Source: JANJWP01 sp964482035 | Lineage (GTDB): Bacteria > Patescibacteriota > Gracilibacteria > BD1-5 > UBA2023 | DNA length: 64,000 nucleotides | NCBI GenBank assembly: GCA_964482035.1 | Contig: CAYZVC010000002.1 | Location: 310,001 to 374,000 of the forward strand | Reading direction: 5' to 3' | Shown here: piece after piece, positions 38,135 through 47,658 of the stretch | Layout of the letters: every line of letters starts with the position of its first letter | Position numbering within the stretch: position 1 is the stretch's first letter | Position numbers and translations under genes: made by a program | The notes under the pieces: model-generated | Seen by the model: only the letters and a program-made list of their open reading frames with translations | What the model was told of the DNA's origin: nothing | Databases searched by the model: none

Positions 38135-38488
38135 CTAAAAACGGTAAAGGTGCGTGGAGATGGATTTCGGATCGCGGATTCCGGAGTCCCACAGCTGGCG
38201 GAACTTTCCGGAGTACCGTTGGATCCATGCCAGTGCGACGGCCTCCGGCGGCTTCTTCCGTTCGGCGGCGTACTCGGCGATGAGCGCGAGCTGCGCGCGG
38301 TTCTCGTCGTCCAAAGACAAAGCCCGGAGGATTTCGTCGATCTCCCGGGCGTTTTTGGCGATGATGGCGTCGCAGTCGGCGACCTGCTTCGAAGTGTCCC
38401 GTCCGGCGTACTGGATGCCCGAGTACGTGCGCTTGGCGCATTCAGCGTCCCGGGATTCGTCCCGGAGTTGCTGGAGTCTGTTTTCCAT
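38135..38488 (-). CDS. Hypothetical helical early phage protein
   Basis: A 117-residue protein, helical throughout (ENRLQQLRDESRDAECAKRT start). No motif recognised, no TGA. It lies 4 bases after the upstream gene's stop and 4 bases before the zinc-ribbon gene. Confidence 0.55.
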   Translation of the reverse strand: MENRLQQLRDESRDAECAKRTYSGIQYAGRDTSKQVADCDAIIAKNAREIDEILRALSLDDENRAQLALIAEYAAERKKPPEAVALAWIQRYSGKFRQLWDSGIRDPKSISTHLYRF

Positions 38489-38491
38489 GGA

Positions 38492-39067
38492 CTAGCGGTA
38501 CGGGGTCAGGGTACGGAGGATCTCTTCCTTCTTCGACTTCCGGGATTCCATACGCTCCCGGGCCTCCTTGACGGCCGCCATGTCGGCGACGTCCTCGGCG
38601 TTGAGCCGGTTGAGTTCCGAAGTCTGGAGTTCGACGAAGAGCTGCGCCGCGCCGGTCGACGTCTGCGCCGACGGATCGGGGATCCGGACGGCCGACGGGG
38701 GAACCGGAACGTTTCCGGTGGCTTGCCGGTAGATGGCGAATACCGCGAGGATCGCGACGGCGGTTATGCTGGCGATGAGCGGCCAGTTGGCGCGCGCCGT
38801 TTCGGAGGCCGTCGGTTCGTCCGGTCATTCCGGAGGCGGGGGAGTCTCGCCGGAGGTCTCGTGGATCTCCGTGGCCGGAATCACGAATTCTTCGACGGCT
38901 TCCGGGAACGTCTGGTAGACGCGCCCGGCTCACTCCTGGTTCTTGAGAATCCGGACTTTCATGCTTTTGTCGTCGTGCACCGTTTCGATTACGGCGACGG
39001 TTCCGACGAGCTGGTGGCCTTCGACGAACTTAACGAACTGTCCGGTCTTGTAGGTTTTCTGTGACAT
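38492..39067 (-). CDS. Membrane-anchored protein with N-terminal SH3-like part
   Basis: A 191-residue protein. The first 60 residues look like a small barrel (TYKTGQFVKFVEGHQLVGTV, KSMKVRILKNQEG), then a Pro/Glu linker, one TM helix (WPLIASITAVAILAVFAIYR) and a helical, charged C-terminus. Two TGA glycines. Unknown role, perhaps membrane attachment of replication. Confidence 0.55.
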
Positions 39068-39206
39068 GGGTCGGTAAGAAAATGGGTGGGTATTGGTCTT
39101 GGTTTTCGTCTCCCCTCCCCCGGGGGATTCCCGGTGGCCGCCGGACCGGAAGCGCCGGGAATTCCCGGCGTTTTTCCGGTGGCGCGTCCGGAGAGGGGAG
39201 CGGTGG

Positions 39207-39473
39207 CTACTCTCCGATCGTCCGGTCGAAAATCGGGCGGATTCCTCGGAGCGAGTCGGTCTTCTTCTCGAAGCCCGGGAAGAACTTCGAGTAGTCGTAG
39301 ACGGAGCACGTGCGGGCTAACGGGTTCGAAGATCCTCAGGTCATGAGGTACTCCGTTCCGGAAGGCCCGAGGCACATTCACTGCCAGGAGAGGTAGAGGG
39401 CGGATATGAGGGCGGAGGATATCCCCGCCCACCCGAGCGCCCGTTCGGTGGTCATCTTCTGTTTTTGCGCCAT
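39207..39473 (-). CDS. Small membrane protein
   Basis: An 88-residue protein with one TM helix (LGWAGISSALISALYLSWQ) followed by a Cys-containing loop (GMCLGPSG, ARTCSVYDYS) that would be extracytoplasmic. Two TGA glycines. Unknown function. Confidence 0.5.
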
Positions 39474-39489
39474 GGGTCTGCGTTTTGGT

Positions 39490-39939
39490 TTAGGAAAATC
39501 CGGATCGTTCCGGAGGGGGATTCTTCAGGAGATCCGCGAAGAACGGATCGTCGGGGTATTCGAGAAGCACGGGGCCGACGTTTTTCGTGAGCGCGGCCAG
39601 GCGGATTTTCTCGAGGAAGTCGTTGAACTCGACGGTCGGCAACGACGCGGTCGACCGTAGGGTTACGACCTTCTTGCGGCGGTCCAACGGGCTTTTGGAC
39701 TTCTCGGCGAGGAAGGCGTTGCGGAAAACCTCCTTCCATTCTTCTGCGCGGTACCCGACGTGGGATTCGCGCTCGAGCTGGGCGAGCCATGCGTGGAGGA
39801 GGTTGTTCTGCGGGTTCGTGCGTTCCTTGTAGTCGCGGACGATCTCGAGCTTGTACGCTCAGTCCTTCATCGCCGCGAGGTGTTCCTTCAGCCCGTAGGC
39901 CGTTAGCGTACCGCCGCGCTTATCTACGCGGAAAAGCAC
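39490..39939 (-). CDS. NinB-like recombination protein
   Basis: A 149-residue protein with the NinB/YbcN pattern: YKERTNPQNNLLHAWLAQLE (NPQN...HAxL), EEWKEVFRNAFLAEK, STASLPTVEFNDFLEKIR. NinB acts with recombinase in phage recombination by binding single-stranded DNA. Start is GTG at 39937-39939; one TGA near residue 27. Confidence 0.72.
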
Positions 39940-39942
39940 CGG

Positions 39943-40293
39943 CTATTCGTCGTCATCGTCCCCGTCCTCGAACCCGTTCCGCGTGGCGTCGGCAGGCGGA
40001 CATACGAGGACGCGGCGTCATTCGGCGTTCCGTTCGAACTTCGCGCCCTTCTGGAGTCCGCGGCGCTTCGGCGGTTCCGGTTTTTCGGCGGCGGGTTTCG
40101 CCGGAGCGGCTCCGGAAGCCCGTTTTTCGGATAAGTCGACCCCCCCCCGAGTTTTTTCGGGTTCCTGGGGCGCCGTGGATCCGGCGGATTCCTTCTCGAA
40201 CTGGTAAGCGATCGCCAGTGCGCGCGACCTCGTGAACTCCTTTTCGTATTTGAAGCCTTCGGCCTCGATGGTTATTTTTGCCGTGTTCCGCAT
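39943..40293 (-). CDS. Hypothetical early phage protein with acidic tail
   Basis: A 116-residue protein: beta/helix N-part (RNTAKITIEAEGFKYEKEFT), Pro/Ala-rich middle, and after an in-frame TGA a 24-residue tail ending in a run of Asp. The acidic tail after the TGA could be a relic of a shorter ancestral protein. It overlaps the upstream gene by 22 bases. Confidence 0.5.
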
Positions 40294-40556
40294 GGTGGTT
40301 GCTCGTGGTTATCCTGCCCGATCGGGCGGATGAAGTAAGAGGTCGTCCGGACGTGCCTACGGCCTACGACGATGGGTTTCCCTTCTTCGCAGACGACGGT
40401 TTCGCCCCTCTTCGAGAGGATCCTCCGGGCGTCCGTGATACGGGCGGTGAGGTTGGCGATCCGGAACCCGTCGACGCGGAGGTCGAAGAGCTGGGATCTC
40501 GTGATTCCTGGGTTCTTTTCGATGGCTTCGATTACGGCGTCCGTTTGCGTGTGCAT
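40272..40556 (-). CDS. Helix-turn-helix phage protein
   Basis: A 94-residue protein with a winged-HTH pattern (QTDAVIEAIEKNPGITRSQL then LTARITDARRILSKRGETVV) as in small phage DNA-binding proteins. No TGA. Confidence 0.65.
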   Translation of the reverse strand: MHTQTDAVIEAIEKNPGITRSQLFDLRVDGFRIANLTARITDARRILSKRGETVVCEEGKPIVVGRRHVRTTSYFIRPIGQDNHEQPPCGTRQK

Positions 40557-40569
40557 GGATGGCGCGGGG

Positions 40570-40803
40570 TTAATGGCCGAAGATGCTTTCGAACGCGTTC
40601 CGTATCTGGTACGGCTGGAGGTCTTTCGACGCTACGCCCGGATAGAGCGCGGCGACGGCGGACTTGAACACGATCGGGGCTATGCCGTGTTCCTTCGAAC
40701 ACCGGCACAACTCTTGGACGTCATGGCGTTTTCCGAAGTCGCAGACGTACGTTCCGACGATCGTCGGACGGAGCCTGCGGAACTTCCTTTTGGCTTTTTT
40801 CAT
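40570..40803 (-). CDS. Hypothetical small early protein
   Basis: A 77-residue basic protein (KKAKRKFRRLRPTIVGTYVC start) with three Cys and one His pattern (CDFGKRHDVQELCRCSKEHG) that may bind zinc. Unknown. Confidence 0.5.
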   Translation of the reverse strand: MKKAKRKFRRLRPTIVGTYVCDFGKRHDVQELCRCSKEHGIAPIVFKSAVAALYPGVASKDLQPYQIRNAFESIFGH

Positions 40804-40838
40804 GGGACGGGAAATAAAAAATCCCCTGGGAACGGGGA

Positions 40839-41123
40839 TTACGCTGCGAGGTAGTAGCGGTCGTTGCGGTGCATCTCCGCGGACTCCCTCGATATTTCCA
40901 AGACCTTCTCACGGTGCGCGGAGGCGGCCGCGTTCTCCGCGATTTCCTCCTGGAGGTATTTCGGTTCGGACGACAGGGCGGAACCGGTGCCGACGTGTTC
41001 GTACACGCATTGCTTGCTCCGTCACGTGATCCGGCAGATTTCGGCGACCGTAAGACCGGATAGGCTGAGGTTCCGGATTTCCTGGGATTCTTCCGGAGTG
41101 ACTTTCGAATTTTTGTATTTCAT
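40839..41123 (-). CDS. HTH early phage protein
   Basis: A 94-residue protein with an HTH of recombinase-linked or Trp-repressor-like type (EESQEIRNLSLSGLTVAEIC then RITGRSKQCVYEHV); the Gly at the turn is TGA. The C-terminal half is helical. Possible regulator. A hairpin (40817-40841) at its stop may end some transcripts. Confidence 0.6.
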
Positions 41124-41153
41124 GGGAGTGAAATGAATGCCGGCGGGGACCGG

Positions 41154-41675
41154 CTAAACTTGGATGAACTTCGCGGACTGCTTGCGCCTGTCCGGTCATT
41201 CCATCGCGACGATGACCGCCCTTTCGCAGATCTTCGAGAATATGCGGGATTCGCGCTTCTCGAGTTCCTCCAGGGTGAGGTTCGTCGTGATGACCGTGCG
41301 TTTGGTTTTGGACTTGATCCGTTCGTTGAGCCAGTAGAGCGTCTTCTCGCTGAGCGCCGCGGTGAGGTCGGCGCTTCCCATGTCGTCGTAGAAGACGGTC
41401 GGGAATTTCGCCAGGGCTTCGAGCGGGTAGAGCGGGAGCGTGGCGGCGGTGACGGAAACCCCTTGCGGGATCATTACGGCCGTATTGCTCACGACGTGCT
41501 GCTTGAAGGTGGGTTCGTCGATGGCGTAATCGTGCCGGACTAGGTTTTGGACGAGGAATGTCTTTCCTATTCCGACGCCTCCGGTGATCACGATCGTCTT
41601 GTACCCCTCCGCGTCCAGGCGTTTAAGAAGCTCGACGGCCGAACGGTTCGAATCGTCTACGGTGAGGTTGGACAT
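41154..41675 (-). CDS. DnaC-like helicase loader ATPase
   Basis: A 173-residue AAA+ protein. Walker A VITGGVGIGKTFLVQNL near residue 35, Walker B TVFYDDMGSA near 90, sensor 1 RTVITTNLTLEELE near 130 and an arginine-finger-like SRIFSKICERAV. It is shorter than typical DnaC/DnaI proteins and lacks their N-terminal domain. It follows the replisome organiser gene by 3 bases, the common phage pairing, and loads the host helicase. A TGA at 41196-41198 adds 14 residues. Confidence 0.85.
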
Positions 41676-41678
41676 GGG

Positions 41679-42452
41679 CTAACGGGTGAAGGGGGCGAAT
41701 TGCTCCGTTCCTGCCGAATAGTCGCGCTCCCCGACGAGGACGTTTTTGGGAACCGGCCTTTCGTTCGAGCGCGGGCGGACGTTTTCCGGGATTTCGTCCT
41801 CCCACCGACGGCCGTTGATGAACGTCGACGGATGGGGGATATACCGGATATCCGTTCCGGAGGATTTCCAATAGGAGGCGAAGCGTTTGATTCCTTCGTA
41901 GGCCTCCAATTTTTCCTTATCGGAAAGCGAAGCGAATTTCCTCTCGGAATTCTTCTTGTCCTCCTTCCGTGGATAGGCCGCCCAAAACAGCAAAAACAAG
42001 TCTTCGGCTTTCTCTTTATCTTTATTCTCTGTGGTATTCTCTGTATATATAGGTGCAGTTTTGCCGTTTGGGGTAAACTTGTTTTGCCGTTTGGGGTAAA
42101 CTGACGCCAGTTTTTCCCTTTCGGGATAACTGATGATCGAAGCTACGATTTTTTCGATGTCCGGACTGTAGAAAGTCTTGGCCGGAAAACCCTTTACCGT
42201 AGCGGTTATCAAACCGAGTTCGACGAGTCTTTCCTTGGAGTTTCGGAACTCTTTCTTTCCGATGACGAGTTCCTCGCAGAATTCCTTGTCGGACTTGTAG
42301 AATTCCTCTCATTTTTTCGACTTCCACCAATAGACGATCTGCGATAGCAAAAGTCACTCGGCGCATCATCCTCCGATCTTCGCGTATACCGGTTGGTAGG
42401 CGATCGGTTTTTCCCCCATCTGGAGGAATAACGCCTTAAGATCCTCGCTCAT
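41679..42452 (-). CDS. Replisome organiser / DnaD-like replication initiator
   Basis: A 257-residue protein. N-terminal winged helix (LLLSQIVYWWKSKKGEEFYK, KSDKEFCEELVIGKKEFRNS), flexible middle, C-terminal LFWAAYPRKEDKKNSERKFA and STFINGRRWEDEI as in phage replisome organisers. Two 21-base direct repeats lie inside the coding sequence (42059-42102), as expected of an origin within the initiator gene. Several TGA codons in the N-terminal part. Confidence 0.82.
42059..42102. repeat. Two tandem 21-base repeats in the replication initiator gene
   Basis: TTTTGCCGTTTGGGGTAAACT at 42059-42079 and again at 42082-42102, exact copies spaced 23 bases start to start. Likely iterons of the phage origin (inference). 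Confidence 0.65.
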
Positions 42453-42720
42453 CGACGGTCTTGGTTACTTCGGTTGCTTCATCGGCAGCCTCCGTCACAG
42501 CGAAGAGTTCCTCCGGCGTGAATTGGCTTCCGGTGATTTCGTTGAACGCCTCCGTATACGGGATCTGTACGCGATCGACCTTCGGAACGTGAGTACCGCA
42601 AATCTGCGCGTATACCGAGCGAGGGGTCTTTCTGACTTTCGTTGCTATTTGGCGAACGATTCATCGATATTTGCGAATTTCGTCTTGAATTGGGAAATGG
42701 TATTTTCGAGATTTTGCCAT
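42436..42720 (-). CDS. Hypothetical early phage protein
   Basis: A 94-residue protein; basic N-half with a possible HTH (IVRQIATKVRKTPRSVYAQI), acidic C-half (FTPEELFAVTEAADEATEV). Overlaps the start of the replisome organiser gene by 17 bases. One TGA glycine. Confidence 0.5.
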
Positions 42721-42737
42721 GGGCGTTTTTGGGTGAG

Positions 42738-42998
42738 TTATGCGGCGATCGATTCCATCGCTCCAGCCTTCAGTTCGAGGAAGCGGGCGACGAGTTGCGG
42801 ATTCTTGAGTTCCTTCCCGGCCGCGATTTCCCCGATCGCTTCGAAGCAGTCGGATTCGGCGCGTGCCGGAGTCTTCTTAGAAAGCACGTCGAAAACCTTG
42901 CCTTCGATAACGGACCGGTAGAAAACCAGCCCATGCTCGACGGAGATCTTCGAGTGCCTGGAGGGCGAAAAATAGGTTCGCGTATCTGCGCGTTGCAT
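42738..42998 (-). CDS. Hypothetical early phage protein
   Basis: An 86-residue protein (QRADTRTYFSPSRHSKISVE start), helical C-terminal half. No motif recognised, no TGA. Confidence 0.5.
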   Translation of the reverse strand: MQRADTRTYFSPSRHSKISVEHGLVFYRSVIEGKVFDVLSKKTPARAESDCFEAIGEIAAGKELKNPQLVARFLELKAGAMESIAA

Positions 42999-43046
42999 GG
43001 GCGGAATCTGGAAAAATAAAAAGCGGCCGGATTGGCCGCCAGTCGG

Positions 43047-43412
43047 TTAAAGCTTCTTCGCACACTTCTCGCAGACTCCGTGCGTCACTGTGAATCCGGA
43101 CATCTCCGCTTCGAACGTCTTCACGTCCTTGTCCGGACACCAGGCGCACACTTTGACGGTCTTTTCTTCCGGAGCGGGTTCTTGCGGAAACCCCATCGGG
43201 TCGAATTCGGACATCCGGAACTCGACTCCGCTTTCGGCGCTCCAGCTTCTCTGTGATCCTTTAATCTCATTGAGGAATCCGGCGTTCGGCCAGCAATGCT
43301 CGACGATCTCATGTTCCGGATTCCCGTTCTTGTCGCGCCGGGATATCCGGCGGACGTCGTAGAACTTCTTCTCATAATCGCCTTCGAATGGAACGAATTC
43401 GCGCATTGGCAT
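43047..43412 (-). CDS. Hypothetical protein with Cys-pair C-terminus
   Basis: A 121-residue protein. The C-terminal 40 residues contain KVCAWCPDKDVKTFEAEMSG and HGVCEKCAKKL, two Cys pairs that may form a zinc ribbon. Starts ATG 43410-43412 or two codons later, just after the upstream stop. Unknown function. Confidence 0.55.
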   Translation of the reverse strand: MPMREFVPFEGDYEKKFYDVRRISRRDKNGNPEHEIVEHCWPNAGFLNEIKGSQRSWSAESGVEFRMSEFDPMGFPQEPAPEEKTVKVCAWCPDKDVKTFEAEMSGFTVTHGVCEKCAKKL

Positions 43413-43417
43413 CGGGA

Positions 43418-44464
43418 TTAAATTCAAGCCAGTTGGCGGACGAAAGCTTCGGTCTTGTCGTAGTCATCTCCGGGTTCCGTCAGCATCGGTTCGTTGGTGG
43501 TACCGTACCATTCGGCCATGTGGTCGAGAATGCCATCGGTCGACAGCATTTCCAGCCATTTTGCCTCCGCGTCCGGTCCGTTGTCGTCAGTTCCGAAATA
43601 CGATTTGGCGAAAAGCTCGTGGAGATATTCCTTGAACGTTACTCGCTTATCCGGAGTCGGATCGGATTCCGAAACTGCGTCCGGAATGGCGGCGGCCGGT
43701 TCGGACGGCGGAGACGGTGGCAACTCGTCCGGAATTCCGTACGTGTCGCGCATCATTGTGTCCCGTTCGTCCTCCGCTGCCACCTTGCGTTCTTCGTCGA
43801 GTTTCTTCTGCTCTTCGGCGAGCTTCGCAGCCGCCTCTTCGTTGGCTTTCCTGTCGGATTCGACTTTCGCCTGCTCTTCGGCCAGTTTCTTCTTATCCGC
43901 CTCGAGTTTCGCCTGGGCTTCCTCGAGCGCCTTCCTGTCGGCTTCCGCTTTGGCTGCCGCCTCGGCTTGCGCCCGGTTCGCTTCTTCGCGCCTCTTCGTC
44001 ACGTCGGCGAGGAGCGCTTCGAAGTCCGCTTCGGAAATGTCCTTCAGCGCGTTGACGCTGGACGGATATCCGACGGCCGCGAGCTTGTCGACCATCGCCT
44101 GGAGGCGCTTCAGTTCCTTCTCCTCGGCCTCGCGCTTGATGCGCGCCTTTTCCGCTTCGATGCGCTTCTCTTCGGCCTCCAACGCCTTTTCGGTAGGCTC
44201 GGTAATTCCGATGAGTTCGTCCTGGAGAGAAATTACCGCTTTTTGGAAAGCGATCATCGGCGCGCGGGCTTCTTCGAGTTTCGCCTTGATGTCGCAGCGG
44301 ACGTTTTTGAGTTCGATTCTCGCCTTGCGGACTTTCTCAAGTCCGTCCTTGTCGTCGACTCCGTTGATCTTGAGGTTCTCGTATTTCGCTACGAGCGCGA
44401 CGAGTTCGGCCTTCTTGGGATTGAAGGACTCGATATTGAATTGCGGTACGGCGTTTTCTGCCAT
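43418..44464 (-). CDS. Coiled-coil early phage protein (DUF1351-like)
   Basis: A 348-residue protein: residues 15-90 have the pattern KKAELVALVAKYENLKINGV, VRKARIELKNVRCDIKAKLE, ARAPMIAFQKAVISLQDELI seen in phage proteins that precede recombination genes. A long Ala/Glu/Lys coiled coil (110-245) follows, then a compact C-terminal part (FKEYLHELFAKSYFGTDDNG). A TGA two codons before the TAA is read as Gly. Probably structural or a recombination partner. Confidence 0.6.
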
Positions 44465-44498
44465 GGTCGGTATGGGATGATCGGGGAAATATTCGTTG

Positions 44499-44654
44499 CT
44501 ACGCCTTCCATCCGAGGATTTCTTCCCCGAACTTCATTTCGGTTCAGTCCTCGAGGGTTACGCCTTCTTCCGACTTTCCAACGATTTTCTTCCATCCGGA
44601 AGCGAGTTGGATCTTGTGTCCTACCTGGACGTACTTGCTGATTTTGAAAGTCAC
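44499..44654 (-). CDS. Small hypothetical protein
   Basis: A 51-residue beta-rich peptide (KYVQVGHKIQLASGWKKIVG, EEGVTLEDGTEMKFGEEILG) with a GTG start and one TGA glycine. Unknown. Confidence 0.45.
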
Positions 44655-44660
44655 GGGGTT

Positions 44661-44957
44661 CTACGGGGAGAAAATATGCCGGCGGTCGAACGCGTCGCTG
44701 ACGATGAACGTCTCGCGGCCTGCGTTGTCGAGCGGGAGTGAGTAGTGGAGGATCTTCGGCTTCCGTTCCTTGTCGGGAAGCCTCTTGATCCGGCTTGCGA
44801 ACTTTTCGATTTTCTGTTCGGTGATCTTCGTCTCCCTGGCGTATAGGAATTCGCGGAACCGGTTGAAGGCTTCTACGCTTCAGTAACGCCAGTGGCGGTA
44901 TTGGAGCCGCTGGAAGTTCTTGGCCGTGTTCACGGCCTTCGGGTCTCTGGTTGCCAT
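44661..44957 (-). CDS. Hypothetical basic early phage protein
   Basis: A 98-residue basic helical protein (NFQRLQYRHWRYGSVEAFNR) with one TGA glycine. It lies 11 bases after the exonuclease gene. Unknown. Confidence 0.5.
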
Positions 44958-44968
44958 GGGTGGAGGGG

Positions 44969-45763
44969 TTATTCCGGAAACTTCACGTGCCCGAGGGCGT
45001 TGAGTTCGACGAAGCACCGCATGGTCGCCGTGATATCGCCCATCGCGTTGTGAGCGTCGGAGAAGTCTTCTTCGAATAGGTGGCGGTGGAGTTCCGCGAG
45101 CTTCGGCCATTTGTATCCGCCGCGGGCGTTCGGTAGTTTGCAAATCGGAGTGGCGATGAGCATCGTGTCGACGGCCTTTTTGCGGGCCTCGGCCTTCCAT
45201 ACGGACTTCTTTTCGCTTTCCTCCGACACCCGATCGACCTCGTGGAACAGGACGTCGAGATCGTACTTGAGGTTATGGCCGCAAAGCACGTCGGCTTCTT
45301 TCGTGAGCTTCACGAACTGCGGGACGTACGTCCCGAACGACGGCTTGTCGGCGACCATCTCGTCGGTGACCCCGTGGATCTCCGACACTTTCGCCGGGAT
45401 GGCGATTTTCGGCTTGAATAGGAAATCGCCCCGGGCCTTTTCGAAGCAGTCGACTCCGTTGAATTCGGCGAGTATCCAGCCGATCTGGACGATGTAAGGT
45501 TGTTCGTCGAGAGGTCCGGACGTGCAGAATCCGGTGGTTTCCGTATCGAAGAACAGGATGGTCTTGAGTGGCTGGAGCATGGGGATGGGTTGGGATTTGG
45601 TATTTTCGATTCAGTGGACGGCGTTCCCGTACCTTCGGTGGTACGTGACCCCGCCCTTTCATTGGCGGACGAGTTCGTCCATCCTGGAGAGTCACGCGGC
45701 GGGGGTCGGGAATTCTTCCGTCACCCCGTCGCACGTCACGCAGAACGCTCCGGAGTTATTCAT
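44969..45763 (-). CDS. DEDD-family 3'-5' exonuclease, possibly with an N-terminal extension
   Basis: The exonuclease part (203 residues from the Met at 45578-45580) has all DEDDh motifs: ILFFDTETTGF, CGHNLKYDLDVLFHEVD, and DAHNAMGDITATMRCF. The frame is open upstream for 61 more residues (SGAFCVTCDGVTEEFPTPAA) through three TGA codons to an ATG at 45761-45763 that overlaps the ATPase stop in a typical ATGAATAA junction. So the product may be 264 residues, or two proteins may be made. It trims DNA ends or proofreads in phage replication or recombination. Confidence 0.82.
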
Positions 45764-46694
45764 TCGGGTCTCCGTCCGGAATATCGCGCCTTTCCGCCTT
45801 TCAGCTTTCGTCCAGTTCGGCGATCTGCTCCTTTCTCGCCTTGACGGCGTCGGTGAGACGCGTCGTCCGGTCGGGGCCGATTTCCTTCGAAGCGTCCTTC
45901 GCCTTTTCGTACGCCGCCTTCAGCTGGTCGTTGTTTTCGGCCGAAAGGATCTCCGAGATGATTTCGAGCATTTTGGAATCCTTCGCCTCTTCCGGATTCT
46001 CCGCGGCTCCGCTGTTCCATTCGACGATCGCTTTTCCGGTTTCCTCGGTGATGACGAACGGATCGCGGTCGATGAAGAGTCCGGTACGGTCCTTGCTCGC
46101 GGTGGCGACGTGCCCGTCGCGGTCGATATTGAAGGCGACCGTAAGTTCGTACTCGAACCCTTCGCGCTGGATGTCTTTCATACCTACCTTCTTGACCTTC
46201 TTGTCTTCTGTCTGGATCGTGTCGGTCTTGCTGCGCGCCGTCGTGATGACGTGGCAGGTCGAGTGGGTGATCGCTTCGATGAACTTCTGATGGCGCGGGG
46301 TGGTGACCGACCATGCCGACCAGGTGTTGCCCTTGAACTTGGTTTGTCCGAGGAGTTCGTTCGATTCGAGGCAGCCGCCCTTTCCGTCCCATTCGTGGGT
46401 TACGGAGTCGATGATGATGACTTCCATGCCGGCGTTCTCGCAAGCCTTGATGGCCTCGATGTAGCGTTCGGGGGAGAAAGGGGGTTCGAGCGGGACGACG
46501 TTGTATTCGCCCAGGTGTGAGTAGAGGTCGGCGGAGCCGTTCTCCGAGTCGATGACGGCGATCTTCGACCAGTCGCTGGCGATTCCGCGAGCGAGCATGA
46601 GTGCGGAAATCGATTTTCCGGCTCCGGAGGGTCCGGAGATTCCGAGGCGCATCTTGGATTTTCTGCGCTCGGCTTTCCTAAGCGTTGGTGCCAT
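45756..46694 (-). CDS. RecA-fold ATPase (Sak4-like recombinase)
   Basis: A 312-residue protein. Walker A LGISGPSGAGKS near residue 18, Walker B-like EVIIIDSVTHEW near 90, HVITTARSKTDT near 145. This is the layout of phage AAA-type nucleotide-binding Sak4 proteins, small RecA-core recombinases that anneal or pair single strands with SSB. SSB, NinB and exonuclease genes are close by, supporting a recombination module. A TGA at 45801-45803 extends the C-terminus by 15 residues. Confidence 0.8.
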
Positions 46695-46776
46695 GGGTGG
46701 GATTGTTGGGATTTTGGGAAATACGTAAAAACGCGCCTTTACGACGCGTTGGGATTCTTGGAATGCTTCGGGTCGC

Positions 46777-46893
46777 CTAACGGATGAAAATCACGCGGCG
46801 GGCGTTTTTAAGCCGGTTCTTAGCCGGTCTCACCTCCTTGAAATAGTAGGTGAATGCTCACGATACCGCGAGCGCCAGGATTACGCCCGACAT
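46777..46893 (-). CDS. Small membrane peptide
   Basis: A 38-residue peptide with one TM helix (SGVILALAVSGAFTYYF) and a strongly basic tail (RPAKNRLKNARR). One TGA glycine. Function unknown. Confidence 0.4.
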
Positions 46894-47162
46894 GCTCACT
46901 GTGATTGGAGGGATTTGAACGCTTCGGCGGTCTCGCCGCAGCGGTAGGACGCCACCATCGCGACGACGATGACGTTCATCAGCGTTTCTGGGTCGAGGTT
47001 CTTCGCGTATTGGGCGATCCTTTCGGACGACTCTTCGATCATCTTCTTGGTTTCGCCGTCGATGTTTTCCGGCATGATTTCCGGAACTGACGGGACGGGG
47101 AACGGGTGGGGCATGTGCGTTGGGATTACGCGGTTGGTAGGATTCTGGTTGCGTCGATTCAT
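46881..47162 (-). CDS. Hypothetical early phage protein
   Basis: A 93-residue protein: Pro-rich start (THMPHPFPVPSVPEIMPENI), then helical (KKMIEESSERIAQYAKNLDP). A TGA at 46896-46898 adds five residues before TAA; the next gene's ATG lies in this overlap. Confidence 0.5.
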
Positions 47163-47323
47163 TCGAGCGCCCTTACGATCGGCGCGAATGTCTCGGAATT
47201 TCCGAAGCACGCCTCGACGCGCCGGAGTGCTTCTTCCCGGGTGGCCGGGATGCCGTACCGGAGTACGACGGTGACGCCGGGGGATATCTCGACGGTTGAC
47301 GGGGTTGGTGCGATGGGTATCAT
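47126..47323 (-). CDS. Hypothetical early phage protein
   Basis: A 65-residue protein (IPIAPTPSTVEISPGVTVVL then RYGIPATREEALRRVEACFG). The TGA at 47159-47161 overlaps the next gene's ATG as ATGA, which would be a perfect stop-start junction under the standard code; read as Gly the protein gains 11 residues. A GTG start at 47350 is possible. Confidence 0.45.
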
Positions 47324-47431
47324 GAGTGCGTGATTTTTGAAAGAGGTCACGATTGAACCCGGATTTCCGTCCGGGTTTTTTCTTTGGTTGCTTGTCGATT
47401 ATTAAGATTATGACATTATGCATAATCGTTT

Positions 47432-47554
47432 TTACGTATTGATAGCCAACTGATTACAGAGGCCGGGGATAACCCGTTGTTTGGTCGACTCTGCAAGGGT
47501 TTCGCTCCTAGTAGCGTTCAGGTTCTCGCTCCTTGAATTCGGCTTGACTGCCAT
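47432..47554 (-). CDS. Leader-position small ORF of the early operon
   Basis: A 40-residue hydrophilic peptide (AVKPNSRSENLNATRSETLA start) whose ATG is 18 bases downstream of the leftward -10 box. It could be a short Cro-like or leader peptide, or not expressed. No HTH seen. Confidence 0.35.
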   Translation of the reverse strand: MAVKPNSRSENLNATRSETLAESTKQRVIPGLCNQLAINT

Positions 47555-47571
47555 GTGTCCAAGCAAGATGC

Positions 47572-47599
47572 ATATTATGATAATAACCATACGTGTCAA
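47572..47599 (-). promoter_or_regulatory. Leftward early promoter
   Basis: On the minus strand: TTGACA (47594-47599), 16-base spacer, TAATAT (47572-47577). It drives the early and probably late leftward operon and abuts the operator. Confidence 0.75.
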
Positions 47600-47604
47600 A
47601 ATAA

Positions 47605-47625
47605 TTTTTCACAAATCGTGAAAAA
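47605..47625. promoter_or_regulatory. Operator of the lysogeny switch
   Basis: Perfect inverted repeat TTTTTCAC-AAATC-GTGAAAAA between the divergent promoters, 7 bases from the rightward -35 box. The likely binding site of the adjacent CI-like repressor. Confidence 0.65.
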
Positions 47626-47631
47626 AAATTA

Positions 47632-47658
47632 TTGACAATCGGATAACCGGTCTATGAT
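47632..47658 (+). promoter_or_regulatory. Rightward lysogeny promoter
   Basis: TTGACA (47632-47637), a 15-base spacer and TATGAT (47653-47658), 18 bases before the repressor ATG. Confidence 0.7.
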
